In this document: one piece after another, positions 12,670 to 26,599 of the stretch
Position numbering within the stretch: the first letter of the stretch is position 1
Layout of the letters: every line of letters starts with the position of its first letter
Assembly (NCBI GenBank): GCA_023231475.1
Contig: JALJEE010003072.1
Span: 1-64,000, forward strand
DNA length: 64,000 bases
Direction: 5' to 3'
Source of the DNA: Seison nebaliae
Lineage: Eukaryota > Rotifera > Pararotatoria > Seisonacea > Seisonidae
Position numbers and translations under genes: made by a program
The notes under the pieces: model-generated
What the model was told of the DNA's origin: nothing
The model's database searches: none
What the model saw: the letters and a program-made list of their open reading frames with translations, nothing else

Positions 12670-15600
12670 TTACTACTACTACTAATATGACTATTAATAC
12701 TATGAACACAACAACTCTTTTGAGAATCGTAATAGTCGCCATATTTTATCGTCATTGTTTATCGTTATATCTCAAATATGGACAACTCGATTGAGATTCA
12801 TCAAAAATTAATCTCTTTGTATTTTATTGTTAATCTCTGACGACTGCTTACATCATCATCAGCATTATAATCTGTCTTTCTAATTGTTTTTCTTTCTTTC
12901 TACTCAAAACTCTTCTTAATAACACGATGGAATGTTGATGAAATATTGGGAAAGGAAAATGCGGAAAGATAGAGATTTTCATTTCGTGGAACAAATTTCG
13001 AATCATCTCACAAATAAAAGAAAATCATTAAATATTTATAAGTAAAGGTTAGAGTGCACACATGCGTCTAGATGGAGGGGCAATGTAGGGAAAGACACAT
13101 ATCGACTGCAAATAAGAATATTTCGTTCGAAATTTTCCCAAATTATTTCCTTTTTCTATTAGAAGAAGAATATTAGCATTAAGAACGATAATTTTGATAC
13201 GAATCATCATGACAATGATGATGCCGATGACGACGACGACGACGATGATGATTGAACAACATTGATGGGAGAATGTATTAAATTGTGTCGATGAGAAGTG
13301 GATTCGCAGTCGATTAATCTTACGTCTACTTCACTACTCATCATCGAATACTTAATTTTGTATGGTAATTTCAACTTTATTATAAATACCATTCTTTTAC
13401 CCATATCCCTCCTCCATACAACCACACCGACTGGACTCGATATAATGAGACATCGTTATTTTATTGTGCAATTTAAAGTTAAGAGAATGTAATTGTTGTA
13501 AATGAGAATGAAATGAGTATAAACGATCCAATTCCGTCCCATTCAAACTTTACTTTCCTCCATCAAACAGAAACAAAATAAAATTATATAATAACTAGAT
13601 ATTGATCAGAAGACAACTAATATGACTAGCAACGTTGATTGTTGTTAGAATAATAAGAATTCAATAAATTTTTGATAAGTAAATGTTCACATTCCATATT
13701 ATTATTATTATTATTATTATTTCACTTCCCAATGACTACAACTAATATATAGATGTTAAATAGACGAACATAGTTACATATCATGAGATACCTACTCATG
13801 ATATATGATTGCATAATAATATTTTTGTTGTTGTCGTCGTTGTTGGTAATGAGAATGGGGATGATAATGCATATATTCACCTTTTTTTTATAGTTCTAAT
13901 TCTTCTGATCAGTATGCATTTCTGGAATATGTGTAATGAAATATGACAAGAACGTCTGTTTACTATAAACAATCGATTCCTGTTGGAGAGTGGAGATAGA
14001 TAGATAGATAGATAGATACTTATATTTCAATAATTTCACAAAAAGAATTCCACTGAAGAAATGAAAAGTAAGAAAAATTTATAATAAATTTTTGAAAATT
14101 GTTTATTTTTCTATCACCTATTCCGCTAATATCTGTTCTTTATTGCATATTTTTTGAAAATAACATTTTGGAGAAAATTTTGATTAATTTAATTATTCTT
14201 ATAGTCATCAACAATATCGTCGTCATCGTCATCATCGTCATCATTAATTAAAGGAATAATCAATATCTTTCATGCAAATAATATCTATTTGTTCCTGACG
14301 ATCATTGGTCTCTAAGCAAGGCGACTCTTAAAAAAGGGTCTTGAAGGAGAGGGGAATAGTTCAGTATTGGAATCTCATACTCTCCCTCATGAATAAATAA
14401 ATAAGACGTAGGAAATAATTCGACGATAATTGGAAGATGAATAGAAAATAAATTTATTATCTTATTAACTTATTGACATCAACAATTTGCTTAGCACATT
14501 TCGTTCATGTCTAATAAGAATTTTTAATTGGAAATTGGAACGTAAGAAAAATAGAAAAGTGTTTGTATAATTCATTCCATTTCCGTCAGAAAATGGATTA
14601 TACTCCACCAATATCCTTAAACTGTGCATCAAAGCGTAGAGAGCATGAATAATTATTTTGAATTAAAATTTTAAGAATGAATTTCATTTTGTTTTCTTTT
14701 GGAAATTCCCATTTCGAACATATCCAAAATAATTTTGGAATGTTCAACGAAGTTCGGAGAAGATGAACGGACAAAATGTAAGAGGAATTAGGAAATGGAA
14801 GTGTCGGTTGGAAGGAGAACGAAAGAGGAAAACTATATTAATTTCATTCGATCATGTTGAAGAAAACATAAAAGAATCATATTTCAATGATGACTTCCGT
14901 TTTTGTTTATTCGCATTCGAATCAATCTGACCAGTTAAATGTTGAAAAGTGGAAAAGTTGAGATTAATGAAAAAGAAAAATAGAGATGTCTCATATTCCC
15001 GTCGGATTATTTGATGGTGCTCGTTAATTTTATGGTAGAAGAGGAACGATTTGATTCGGAAAGAATCATTTCTTCCCAAACGAGAAATAATTTATTTTGA
15101 GGAATACTTTTCTCCTTTCCATTGACATAAAGATAAAATGATTTGTTTCAAGTTTTTTTTTCTTCTTCTTCTTTTTCTTTTACTTTGTAAACGATTTAAG
15201 GTTATTACATGAGAATTAAAAGGAATTTTCGATTCTTATATTATTTGTCATTTGAAGTTCAAATGATATGTTAAAATGATGTATAATGATTAAGATGTAT
15301 TTAAGAAGAATTATCTATTATTATCAAATTGTTGTCGTTGTTGTTGGTGTTGTTGGATGAATGAGAAGACGAAATAGATGAAAAAGAAAAATGGAAAATG
15401 GAAAAAAGAAATTGTACTGACTTGTATCGTTGTGATGATCAATATTGACTTTCATCATCAATGACGGGAGAGATTGATAGTGATAAATTTCGTTTGTTTT
15501 ACTTTTATCATTCCGATTATCATCATCCGTTTCGAGGATGAATGGTAACATTCTCAGATTGCCCCCATTCAATGAATCGTTCGGTAGACGAACGTTATCT

Positions 15601-18600
15601 GATGAATGAGGTAACGATGTGAAATTGGGCGCACAGTGTTCTCTCGGGGAGAACTTGGTGTTTCCCGTGAGTTCACTAGTCATCTGATGATGTTTTTTGA
15701 AGAGATGCTGGTGAGTGTTTTGGGTGGAGGTGACTGAATGTTTGGCGAATGAGAAGGATGTGGATGTGGGTTGTTCGTCTTCACTAATAGTGAAATTGTA
15801 TTTCCAATCATCAAACGGTATTACATCATCATATGTTCTGAATGTACGTAAAGTGGATAATTCGTCGTCGGTGCGTGAATAATGTCGAGAACATGAAGAT
15901 GAAATGATGTTATTCTGATAATTCCTTAAATATTTATTAAATAGTTGGTGTTTATGATGAATTGGAGTAATCATCTTATTAGACTCCACTCCACAACACA
16001 CCGGATTAGAAAGAGTAGTTATTGAATGATATTTCTTATAATCCACATTCGAGATGGGAAATGACGGAATAGATGATAATAATGTCGAAGATGATGTTGT
16101 TGCTGTTGTTGAAGATGATGATGATGATGATGTTAATATGGTCGTTGTTGATGAGATGGATGAGCATGTTGATGAAATGGTTAAATGATTTGATAGAGGT
16201 GTTATTTGGACAACGTTTGGACTTCTAATCGTTCCAATCAATTTCGTTTTTATTCCATCCTTATTATGTCTCTCAACTGATTCTATCTCATCGTAATTTC
16301 GATTGAACATCGAATCATTAATTATTTTATTATTCATTTCATTCTGTCTCTCATCAGTTAACACATCTACTTTAATAGGCATGAATGTCGTATTATCGAT
16401 TTGTTGGGGAACAGATGAAGTCTTCCCTCCAAACTGCTCCTCCTCCACATATTGTGGGAAGCAATCAAAATTCACAATTTGCTGCGTTCCATTATGTTGA
16501 TGATTCAGGTGTTGAAAATGATTCTTACTCTGAATTTTATTTCCCGATTTGGAGATTTGTTGAATATTTGGTGAATGAAGTGAATTATCTTGATACATAT
16601 TCGGATTGAGCAACGAATTTACATCATTCAATCGATATGATGTTGATTCAATTTGATCACAATGCAGTTGATGACAATGTTGAAATGACTGTTGGTGTTG
16701 TTGTTGTGGTTGTTGTTTTACATCTCCTTTCACATTTGATCTATTAGAATTATGTGAATTTAATTGTTCTTGTTCATATAGTTGTTGCTGTTGTTCATGT
16801 TGGAAATGATCATATTGAAGTTGTTGTTGCTGTTGTTGATGATGATATTGTTGTTGAAGTAGATAAATATATTCACGATCATAATCATTTAATTTTAAAT
16901 CATTATTATCATTATTATTATTGTCGTTGCTGTTGTTGTTTAGAGAAGAAGCATTTGTAGTAGATGATATAATATAACTGGTAGCGTCAATCGTCTCATT
17001 ATTTCCATTCAATGACATTGTATTAAGAATTGGTGTATTTTTATTCGTGGATATATTGCTTCGATGGATATTAGAAGCAATCGTTGAAGTTATCTTCTCC
17101 AAATGATCATCTTGACGACAATGAGTCAAGCACGTTGAATAATTACTTCCGTTTTTCTCCAATTCTATTTCGTCGTTCGCCGTTTCCACTTCATTTGATA
17201 CGCCATTCCGCATTATACGATCTGTTAAATGGCGAAGTATATTCGATCTTTTCTTCGATCGACGTCTTGCTGACGAAAACAATTTCTGACGATCACTCGC
17301 TTTCTCATCCATTGAATACTGACCGATATTCAAACGATTCTCATCAATTCTCTTCCACTTTCCTTTCTCTAACTCTCCGTTATTATTATTCTTATTCTTC
17401 TTCTTCTTCTCTCCAATGTTCCTGCTACTCTTCTCATTCCTGTCTGATATCAATGAAGAGAAATTATCATTCTCCATTTCATATCGTTCATCCATCTCGT
17501 TCACATTGGAAATCGTGGTATTCGTCGAACTGTTTGTCGGAGTGTTGTTAGCACAACGTTGAATTGTCTTCCACCTAATCACCGTAAACAATAAACTCGT
17601 TTTACGTTCATTTAATACTTTCCTCACATCATGTTGCGAAAGATGATCGACCCGCTCCCCATCAATTTTCACAAGAATATCACTATTCTTTAAAGGACAT
17701 TCGATGGAGATCTTCTTCTCTTGTGAATCGTCTTTTAATTTGATTTGATGTTCTCGACGATTATCCGGATTGATAATAAAACGTTTATCAAATAAATCTG
17801 AATGAACTTTCACCTGTCAAATTTTAAGATAAAAGTAAATATTAGTAATTGTCAATTTCTCAAATTAATTTCCAATTTAACAATCCATCTGAATATTACC
17901 ATCAAACTTTTCCAATTTACATCATAATAAACTTCTAATTATTATTATGCGTCTATTCCGATTTATCTTCCTTTCAATTACATTTCTTCTTCTCTTCTAC
18001 TATTCTCTTATCAATTTCTCTATAATTTCTCAAAAAGAAATTTCTTCTTCTTGCTCAATGCACGAAAAATCTGACAATATAACCGCTCCATTATTTGAGA
18101 GGGAGGGGAGGTGAGAGGTGGAAGAACATTGGATAGAAATAGGAAAAACAAAGTTCTCGCCTAGAGATAAGAAGGAGAATATGCAGAAGAAAAGTAAAAA
18201 TAAAGGACGAAAAGTTTAGGAAAAGAATTGTGAAGTTTTCCCGAGGAGCATAAGTAAAAAAGAAAAAACATTCTCCCACTCCGATGAGAGAGAGGTAAAT
18301 GACGTTCTTATAGGATTGACTGATTTCCGATGAAATTCGTGTATTATGCAAATTGTTGGAGGGTTGAAAATGCTTATTCTCTCCTCAAATAATACGAGTT
18401 CGAATTGATTAGAAGGAGAATATTAAAATGAAAAAACTCTCAATATAATATTCGATCGAGAAATTTTTCTTTCCTCAAATTCCTCGTAAAAAGGAAGAAA
18501 AATAATATGTCAAAGAAGACAGACTAGTTCGTTAGTGAAAAATGAGAAATGTTAATGAAACAATGAAAACAACATTTTTTCCTTCCGAAAAAGGTAAAGT

Positions 18601-21378
18601 GCACGACATAAAATGATCATTCATGTCCGAAAATTATTTATTCTTGCCCGTCTAATTCCACTTAATTTATTTTCGATTTAATCAAACGGAAGTCATTCAA
18701 CTCTAAAATATCTGTCCCGTTTCTCATCCAATCGATTATATAATTATCACGTCTCAATGTCAGTAGCGTTCATGTAATGATAAATCGAAGAATAGCGTCT
18801 TCAAACATCTTGATATTATTCTAATAATTTTTAATTGTTGAAAGTAAAATATTCTCCCAATATTCATGAGAATATTCTGTGAGAAAATTATAGAATTACA
18901 TAAGAATTTTCATTATTAACTGTCTGAAATAAGTGAAATGGAATTCCATTAAAGAAAAAAGGAGGAAACTAATAGTAGTCTTTTGGTATTCATTAAGAAA
19001 ATAATATTGGGAAGAAATAAAGTTGAGAAATAATTGGATAGTCTTATGACATTCAAATTTCTAATCTAATAACAATACATTATATTCGATGTCCAATTCT
19101 CCCGATGTCTTTAATATCTCAATCAAAGAGACAGATATTTCTATTACGACTGCAACTAAAGTACCTCCACACACAGACACACAAATCATTTATCTGATAT
19201 GTTAAACTTACTATGAAAAAATCATCGGATGTACATAATTTATTACGTAAATTGGTGTAATACTCATAAAACTTTTTACTATAATTTAATTTATTAATTT
19301 CTTTTTATTCTCAAAAGAGGAAACAAAGAGATTCCATTTCACGATATGAAATACATTTCACCAAATCATTAAAAAAAACTTGTGAAAGATGAAAAGTATG
19401 AGAAAAAATTGAAAGTTCCTTGAAATCATCAGGAAGAAAGTGTTGTGGGAGCATAAAGGAAAATCCATAACGATACAGTTCGAACGGAATTTCCTCTGGA
19501 ATGTAATGTTAGCGACATCTGGAAATCGGGAAACGATTATTAGTAAATTGTTTTAGAGAATTCGATGTTGAATAATATTGGATGTTTGGAAGGAATGTTA
19601 AGTGATTGATTGAATGTAATCCGTTTCATTGAGAAAAGATAAGAGATCTGTATGTGCTGTACTTCATCTGTGATAAATTGTTAGTAGTACTTCAGTAAGA
19701 TAAAACTTATTTATTTGGATTGTTACGGGGAAAAATAAATAAGGAAAAGGATAAGTAAAAAGGAGAAGATATTTCCTATAATCTAATGTAACAAGATATT
19801 ATTCGAATTTATTATCATTTGTTTTATGTCGAGAGAAAGTTTTGTGCATTTGTAAGACGAGTATATATATGTGAAAGGGGATTAATGTAAAATTATGGGA
19901 AAATAGAATGAGAAAAAGATGAAGAAGAAGAAGAAGAAGAAGAAAAGTATGATGAATTAACCGTCAGAATAATTGCTTCTGATTGTCTTTTCGGCATATT
20001 TCTTTTTTGATATTTATTGAGATTAATTTCATCATTTGTAAATTGAATTAGATGATTGTCGATTGCATTACTTTCGTCATCATCGTCATCATCGTCGTCA
20101 TTATCATCGTTATCGATAATTTCCTGTTTGATAATCTCAATGGTAGTTGGATTAGAATAATTGAATGAATGTTCTTCGTCTTTGATACGGGAAGAAGGGC
20201 GAGATATGAGTTGGTCAGATGATTGTTTCTGGTCGAAGGATAATGCGGATTTGAAGGAATAATCTTCGTCAATTAATAGCGAATTGTTTTCGGTTGGAAT
20301 CGACGAGTTGGTGGGTGGGACGTCCTCACTAAAATCAGTAATATAAGAGAAATTCTCGTCGATGAATTGACAATTCTGGTTGTAATTGTTGTTAGTAGAA
20401 TTGAGTGAGTAGATTGATTCATTTAGATCATCATCTATAAATTGGAGATCATTAATTCGATTTATTTTCTTCCATTCATCATCAACATCATCGAAATGAT
20501 TTCTCGATTTTAAGAGAGGAAAAGAATTAATTTGACTATTGATAACACTCCTTCTATTCGACGGATTGTCTCGCAAACAATAATTTTCATAAATATTCGA
20601 AGTTCCTCTTCCCGCCAATAATGATGCTCCTGTTCTGTCTATTGTTCTCGTTACTGGAGTTGTTGTGATTGTTGTCGTTATAGTTACAGAGCTGATTTTA
20701 TCATTCTCCTTATAATTCGACTTTAATTGTTTCCGTTGTGTCGATTTCCTATAATTCTTCCTTCGATGATATGATGTCAATTGTTGTTTGAGATATTTTC
20801 TCCCGATCTCACATGGATTGTGAGAAGGTTGAAGACGTGGATTATTCACATTTATCATCAACTCATTCTCATGTTGATCTTCTTCATTCTTATTCGTCTT
20901 CTCATTATTCTCCTTCGAATAGGCCAACGACGATGATAAGAGAAATGATGAGTGAACAAAAGGAATGTTAAATGGTGCATATGATGGTGCAGGTGACGAC
21001 GACGAATTGGATGATGACAATGCCGAATAAATAAGATTATTTTCCAGAATTTTCTTATTCTTCTCAAGCTGATTATTTCTCCAATTCATTTTCATTCCAC
21101 ATTTTGGAATAAACAACTCACTATCATCGCTATTGACGGTAGTCGACATACATTCTCTACAAAACATTCAAATATTATTCACTTTTCCTAAAATTTAACT
21201 TTTCTTCATCATCCAACGAATTCTTTTCATAAATCGAAGAAACTTTAGAAATTAATGAATAATCTTCATTGGAATTGGGAGAGATTGAACAGTTGACGAA
21301 CTGTGAAGATGATGATGGTATTACTGATGATGATGATGATGAGAAAGATGATCCGTAATCTTGATTCTTATCCATCAT
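6298..21378 (-). CDS. Multi-PDZ scaffold, MAGI-like (10 exons, 2534 aa)
   Basis: Exons: 21378-21200, 21156-19962, 17813-15422, 10519-8484, 8416-8176, 8085-7855, 7811-7577, 7501-7471, 7419-7071, 7013-6298. They sum to 7605 nt with all phases compatible. Four PDZ domains are seen, near residues 450-540, 1917-2005, 2062-2135 and 2205-2287. The second has DRNGFGFT and SRDGRLRSGDEI, the third GKIIDGSIADK, and the last KKGFGFSIRGG then LTHEQATQLIRG then QRTGMPPP. These resemble the PDZ series of MAGI scaffolds at cell junctions. WW and guanylate-kinase domains, usual in MAGI, are not seen. About 1400 residues between PDZ1 and PDZ2 are Asn/Ser/His/Gln low complexity, including His10 near 9960-9990. 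PDZ1 is completed only by joining exons 2 and 3, which supports the model. Start: first ATG of exon 1, with no acceptor just upstream. Another multi-PDZ family remains possible. Confidence 0.7.
12637..12680. repeat. CTA triplet microsatellite
   Basis: About 14 CTA units with a single interruption, intronic in the multi-PDZ gene. Confidence 0.9.
13699..13722. repeat. ATT triplet microsatellite
   Basis: Eight ATT units in intron 3 of the multi-PDZ gene. Confidence 0.9.
13990..14017. repeat. GATA tetranucleotide microsatellite
   Basis: About seven AGAT/GATA units in intron 3 of the multi-PDZ gene. Confidence 0.85.
17814..19961. other. Intron 2 of the multi-PDZ gene
   Basis: A 2.1-kb intron (donor GTTAAT, acceptor TTTGACAG on the minus strand). 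It is AT-rich with no recognisable gene or element. Confidence 0.6.
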
Positions 21379-24300
21379 TGCAAGAAATAGGAAAAAGATT
21401 GATTTAATTTCTGTTTGTTTATAATTTTTTTCTAATTAATTTCATGTTTTTCAAAAAATTTAAACAATAAATCTCTTTCGTCCGGGACGAATCTCCTCTA
21501 TTATCTGTAGTATCACAAATAAATTTTTAAAGGTGGAAAAAATATGAAATGATAATTTGGAAATTTATTGGGGAAGATTATCATCAACCAAATTTCATGA
21601 TATTGACGACTCTATAATAGATAATGTCGATGAAGATTGACGCATATTTCTCTCATGTGTATATGTTTCGATGAAATTCTAAATAATCATGTTGATAGTG
21701 CAGATAACATCGTTAGATGGATGATACATTGACGTCCTTGTCGAAAAGTTGAATGAAGAAAATTCACGGATAGTACAAAGTAGATTCGAGTGGCAGTAAA
21801 CATGAATAATAATTGAATAATTTATTTCATGCTGACGAAATTGAACAGATTGTTTTGTCATTCTTTCATCTTTCATTCTCTCCCAATTTGTTGATTAGCA
21901 TATTTCCCAGTAATTTCACTCTCTAATTATCATAAAATGGAAAGTTGTATTTAAATTTAATTTCTTCCCATTTCACAACATTCTCTTTCCTTCTCATTCC
22001 GTTGCAACTCGATGATATTCTTCTAACTCATATTCTAACGACGTAAAAAGAAAGTTTAGAAAATTACCTTCTCACAAAAAGTTCGTTCCACAATAAATAT
22101 AATTAAGAAAAGTCAAACCATTAATCATTTCTCCTTTTCCTAATTCAACCAAAACTACCACCAGTCTTTTACTTAACTGCGATATAACTAGACATATCGA
22201 CAAACCTCATTTCAGATATTTCCGACATACTCTCTATTACTTTTTCTTCACCATCCAGATGACCGGTTTATGATTCCCATGAAAGTTGTTCAGAATTCTC
22301 AAAAATTCCGTTCTCATCAAAAATATAGTTCAAAAAATTTTACGTTTGTTGTCTGTCGATTTTTCGTTAAAGAAAAAAACGTTGCAGATCTCTAGCGTTT
22401 GGAATATAAATTTAAATTAAAATTCTGAAAAGTAAAAAAAGGAAAAATTTCAAATTGCCGCCAAATTTTATTTGAAGAATTTCTCCTTCTTTTTTGAAGG
22501 AATTAGAGAATTAATATTGAATTAAGATGTTGATTAGGACGATTATTTGATTAGAGGTGATTAAGCAACTTATCAATTAGATCAATCATGATTTTGATGT
22601 GACATAAGAATTTGCAAGAAAATTAACTGACACGGAACGGAATGAGAAGAAAATGTTTAATAAGAACAACTTCCATGAATTGGAAGAATGGATATGAATA
22701 TGGAATGGAAATGTATCATTCTTTTTGACATTCACGTCAATCTGTTCACAATAGCAAAATAATTTATTAAAAATTTCCGTCTGCCGAACAATTACTGTCT
22801 TATGCCAGCACATCAATTCATTCACACTTTCCGTCGATCTTATCCAGTTACTGATATATAATTTATCATCTTTCTTCATCAATTCATCTTGTTCTTATTT
22901 TTTCTCATTATCAATTTACCCATTATTTTCATCTTTCCTTTAATAGTATTAGGATTGTGTCGAAGGATTAATATGTGGAAACAGTTCGATTTCCTTCATT
23001 TCTATTAATCACGAAGTAAATTACATATGTAAATAAGTCATCTCTCCTCTCTCTCTTTCTCCACCAGCTCCACCAGGATTAATTCCTTCACATTTCTTTA
23101 CAATCTCATACAATCTTGTTTTTAACAAGCTCATAACAAATCCTTATGATCGAACGGATATTATTCGTCATTCTCCCATAATCCAATCTACTCATTGACC
23201 TTTCCATATCTGCCTCTTCCATTCTCTACCTTAACGATTCTAACTCATTCCTCTTCCTTATCAACTTCTCAACGAACAAAAGGAACTCTAAAGACAATGG
23301 GAGAGAAGGAGTAGAAATTCAAAGAAAGATGGTAGAAACTGCAAGAAAATTGCATATCAAACATCATATCAAATATTTTTTTCCAGAAAATTTTATTTGA
23401 CTCAAATGACAATTTCGCTCGACTAATAGATAAAAGTTATTTATTCAATGAAATTGAATATGGAAAATAATGAGAATATGGAGAAGAAGAAAGAAATTTT
23501 GAATGAAAATTTGATACGAAACTGATAAAGAAAATCGGATGAATATGAAAATATATGGTGAATAAAGAATGGTGATAATTTATTGTTATAATTTTGAATT
23601 ATTATTATAATTATTGAAATAATAAGAACAAGATGAATGAATTTCGAACAAATTACTTTTTCTCCTAATACAAAGACGAAGTCAAAAAAATTCTTTCATA
23701 TTCTTATTCGATTATGCTTCTCTTTTGCCCACTATTTTTCTCCCATTCCTAATAACAAAATTCCTGCACAAACAATTCTACATAATATGACTGCATCAAT
23801 AATTTGTGTGAATTCGATGATGCCACATAATTTCTGGTAGAAGAATAATTCGACTTTCTTACCAAACTCCATCTTTCTTGTCTCTTTAATCGTTCATTCT
23901 TCGACAATGGAAAATGGAAAACTTTTGTTAAGGAAGAAATTTCTCAAAAATTTTTGTTTCTTTTTCCTGTTTTCTTGTCATCATCATCATTTTCTTCATT
24001 TTCGTCATCACTTTCTTCTGTTACATTTTTATGCAATATCTTCCCAAATACATTCCTAACAAAATATATAGCTCACGAATATGAAGTCCAATCATTCAAA
24101 TTACCGATATTCGTCTGGAAAACACTTAAGTCTTCTCATTCGTAATCTCCTCTCGATCAATCAATTCATCTGTCTCCTAAACATTTCCAAGTAAGAACAA
24201 CAATGGGACATAACAGAATTAGAAGAAATGGTAATGATTGAAGTAAAAGAAAAAGAAAAGGATTTTCCTTATTATTCAATTGTTGATGAATGAATTACAT

Positions 24301-26527
24301 TATTGATGAGTAAACATTACTAAATAAAACATATGTTCGACTATGCTCAATTAGACGATTTAATTGAGTTTCTCTTCCAATTGTGCACTAAAAAACATAA
24401 AAAACTCTTTGACTAAATCCTTGACAGTAATTCCCGAAGTTTTGGTTAATGCCATTCAGCTGCATTGTTTCCCCACACTCTAATTCCATTCATGCCATCT
24501 GACAAATAACTAATTAATTCTAAAAAATTTATTAATCCAATATGCTCCCACCGACGACCTAGTTCAACCTTTAAAATTTTTATTATCTTCATTTCACTAA
24601 TAATTACATATAGACAGAAGGGGATTCATTCCATCGAAATATATGATAAGTAACATCTGAGAAGATCAACGGAAAATAGCAATTGTTTTTCGCCTATTTA
24701 TCCTTATCCATTTTCTTCAATATTTCCCTACAATAATTATTGTAACGTTCAAATAAATAATTCGTCGAGAAAAAAGATCCTTGATTTCACCATTTCCATC
24801 ATGCTATGATTCAATGAATTGCCTAGAAATAACGAATAGAGGAGCAGAGAGTTGATTTTCTAATTTTAAATCAATTATTTCCTCCATTCTTTTCTCCTTC
24901 ACCATACTGTCGCTGATGGAGTAACTGCGCGGTGATATGCATCTATCGAAAACCAAATGGAAAATGGAAAATGTCCCGAAACAATTTTTAAAATATTTTC
25001 ATTATCATCAAATCAAATTGACTCGAATTCTGCAAATTAGACCAACATTGAATAATAATGACAATTATCATCAGAGAATCCATTTTCAAAAAATGATGAA
25101 TCAAATTTTTTTCCATTTTTTAACCAAAATATATTTATTGGAAAACTTGGAACTATTATTGGAAATGTCTAGCAAATATAAATGGGGAAAAGGAAAGAAA
25201 TTTGTATTTAAATTTAATTTCAATTATTCTGATAACGAACAATAATCATAATATTAGGATATTAATATCATAAATTTCGATAACTTATTAATGGAACGGA
25301 AAAAACATGTTAGCTCTCCATATTACTCATATACTACAATAAAGAGGAATTTGATTAAAGAAGATCTTCTCTGTTTGAACACACTTCAGATAATCGGATG
25401 TATTGTTATAATAAAGAAATTATCATCCAAGTCGACGATGGAAAATTTGAGAAAGAATTTTGTGGAGTATCATTTACATGAGTATTCTTTAAGATACAAG
25501 TTTACCAGTGTTCAAGTCTGTCCAACATCCAATAACCGAATAAGTCATCCATATATCATTTGTGGAATGAAACATATTCTTATCTCCCAAAGAACAAATT
25601 AGAGGACTCAAAAATATTACTGAATTTATAAATGTGTTTTGTGCATATTTTTAATTCGTAATCCATTTTAATTTGTTAGAAACCTGATTCTGAACATATC
25701 CTCTCCTATTTCCTTCGATTTCCTATCATTCTTGTCTTCATAATTTCCCTCCAATGGGAAATACTTGTGATAAATATTTGATTCTTCTTCCCATCTACTT
25801 ACATTGACTGAGTATTCACATTCAATAGAATTTTTAAGAATAATAGAAAATTAACGTTCCTATCAGAAATTGTTTAATTGAAATATGAGTAACTTAACTG
25901 ACAAGTTAGTTTGAATATCTACTAAATATTTATGACAGCAAAGTTACCTGGTATTGAGATGTGAATTTTAAACTTAAAAAATTAAATTTTAAATAGTTAA
26001 ATAATTTATTTGTTTATTCAGAATTGTCGTATTGTTTTAAATTGACTTTCAAATTGATGATAATCCCATCTTTGCTAGATGATCTTGCTAATTTTAACAA
26101 ATTCGATGTGTTTTTATTTCATGTTTTTGGTCATTTCCCAATTGAAGATAAAATGTCGTTTTGATGACTGATGGAAATTGGTGGAAAATGTGAATAATGA
26201 TAACTGAATAATTTTAATTAAAAAAATAAATAAGATTATTCGACATAAACAACATGGAAAACAAAACCAGTAAGGAAAATAATAGACGAATCATGTCACC
26301 GAAACAGATTGAGATAAAATCGTCATAGAAAATTACAGACAAACTGGTTCAGAAAAATTAAATGATAAAATTTGATTATGATCTGTGTAAAATTGGATGT
26401 CACCATTAATTGAATGTCGTTTCTCACATCTCAGCTCTCTTTTCTCAACTCATATATGATCTGATTGATTAGAACGAACATTCCAATCCAGGCTCAATGA
26501 ATATCTATCGTTTACCGTTTTCTCGTC
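21379..26527. other. Gene-poor stretch
   Basis: About 5.1 kb upstream of the multi-PDZ gene and of the tRNA. Short frames at 21679-21876 (-), 22586-22882 (-), 24937-25245 (+) and 25291-25602 (+) begin with ATG but match no family and have no matching splice partners. The 22586-22882 frame (KKDDKLYISNWIRSTESVNE) is the most protein-like and could be a small gene. Otherwise I see nothing here. Confidence 0.45.
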
Positions 26528-26599
26528 GGTTCTATGGTGTAGCGGTGAGCACTCTGGACTTTGAATCCAGCGACCCGAGTTCGAATCTCGGTAGGACCT
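26528..26599 (+). tRNA. tRNA-Gln (anticodon TTG)
   Basis: Full cloverleaf. The acceptor GGTTCTA pairs with TAGGACC. The D arm carries GTGTAGCGGTGAGCAC. The anticodon stem CTGGA/TCCAG encloses loop CTTTGAA, with anticodon TTG at 26561-26563. The T arm CCGAG-TTCGAAT-CTCGG pairs perfectly. There is no intron and the CCA is not encoded. A T-run ~10 bases downstream fits Pol III termination. Confidence 0.97.

Larger units (their letters stand above)
10520..15421. other. Large intron 3 of the multi-PDZ gene
   Basis: A 4.9-kb intron (donor GTCAGT, acceptor TTTATTAG on the minus strand). It contains only simple repeats: CTA triplets at ~12637-12680, GAC/GAT triplets at ~13221-13252, ATT triplets at ~13699-13722 and GATA tetramers at ~13990-14017. 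Short frames at 12310-12510 and 13207-13492 have no support. No nested gene is seen. Confidence 0.6.

Noticed and set aside
16303-17551. Plus-strand frames at 16.3-17.6 kb
   Set aside because: Antisense to the Gln/Ser/Asn-rich exon 3 of the multi-PDZ gene, with no independent support.
21157-21182. A 26-bp intron (GTGAAT to TTGTAG) between exons 1 and 2 of the multi-PDZ gene
   Set aside because: It is shorter than any other intron here; a 43-bp intron with donor GTTAAA ends at the same acceptor and keeps the frame.
24937-25602. Plus-strand frames rich in Asn/Lys/Phe
   Set aside because: No domain, no splice partner, and composition typical of chance frames in AT-rich DNA.
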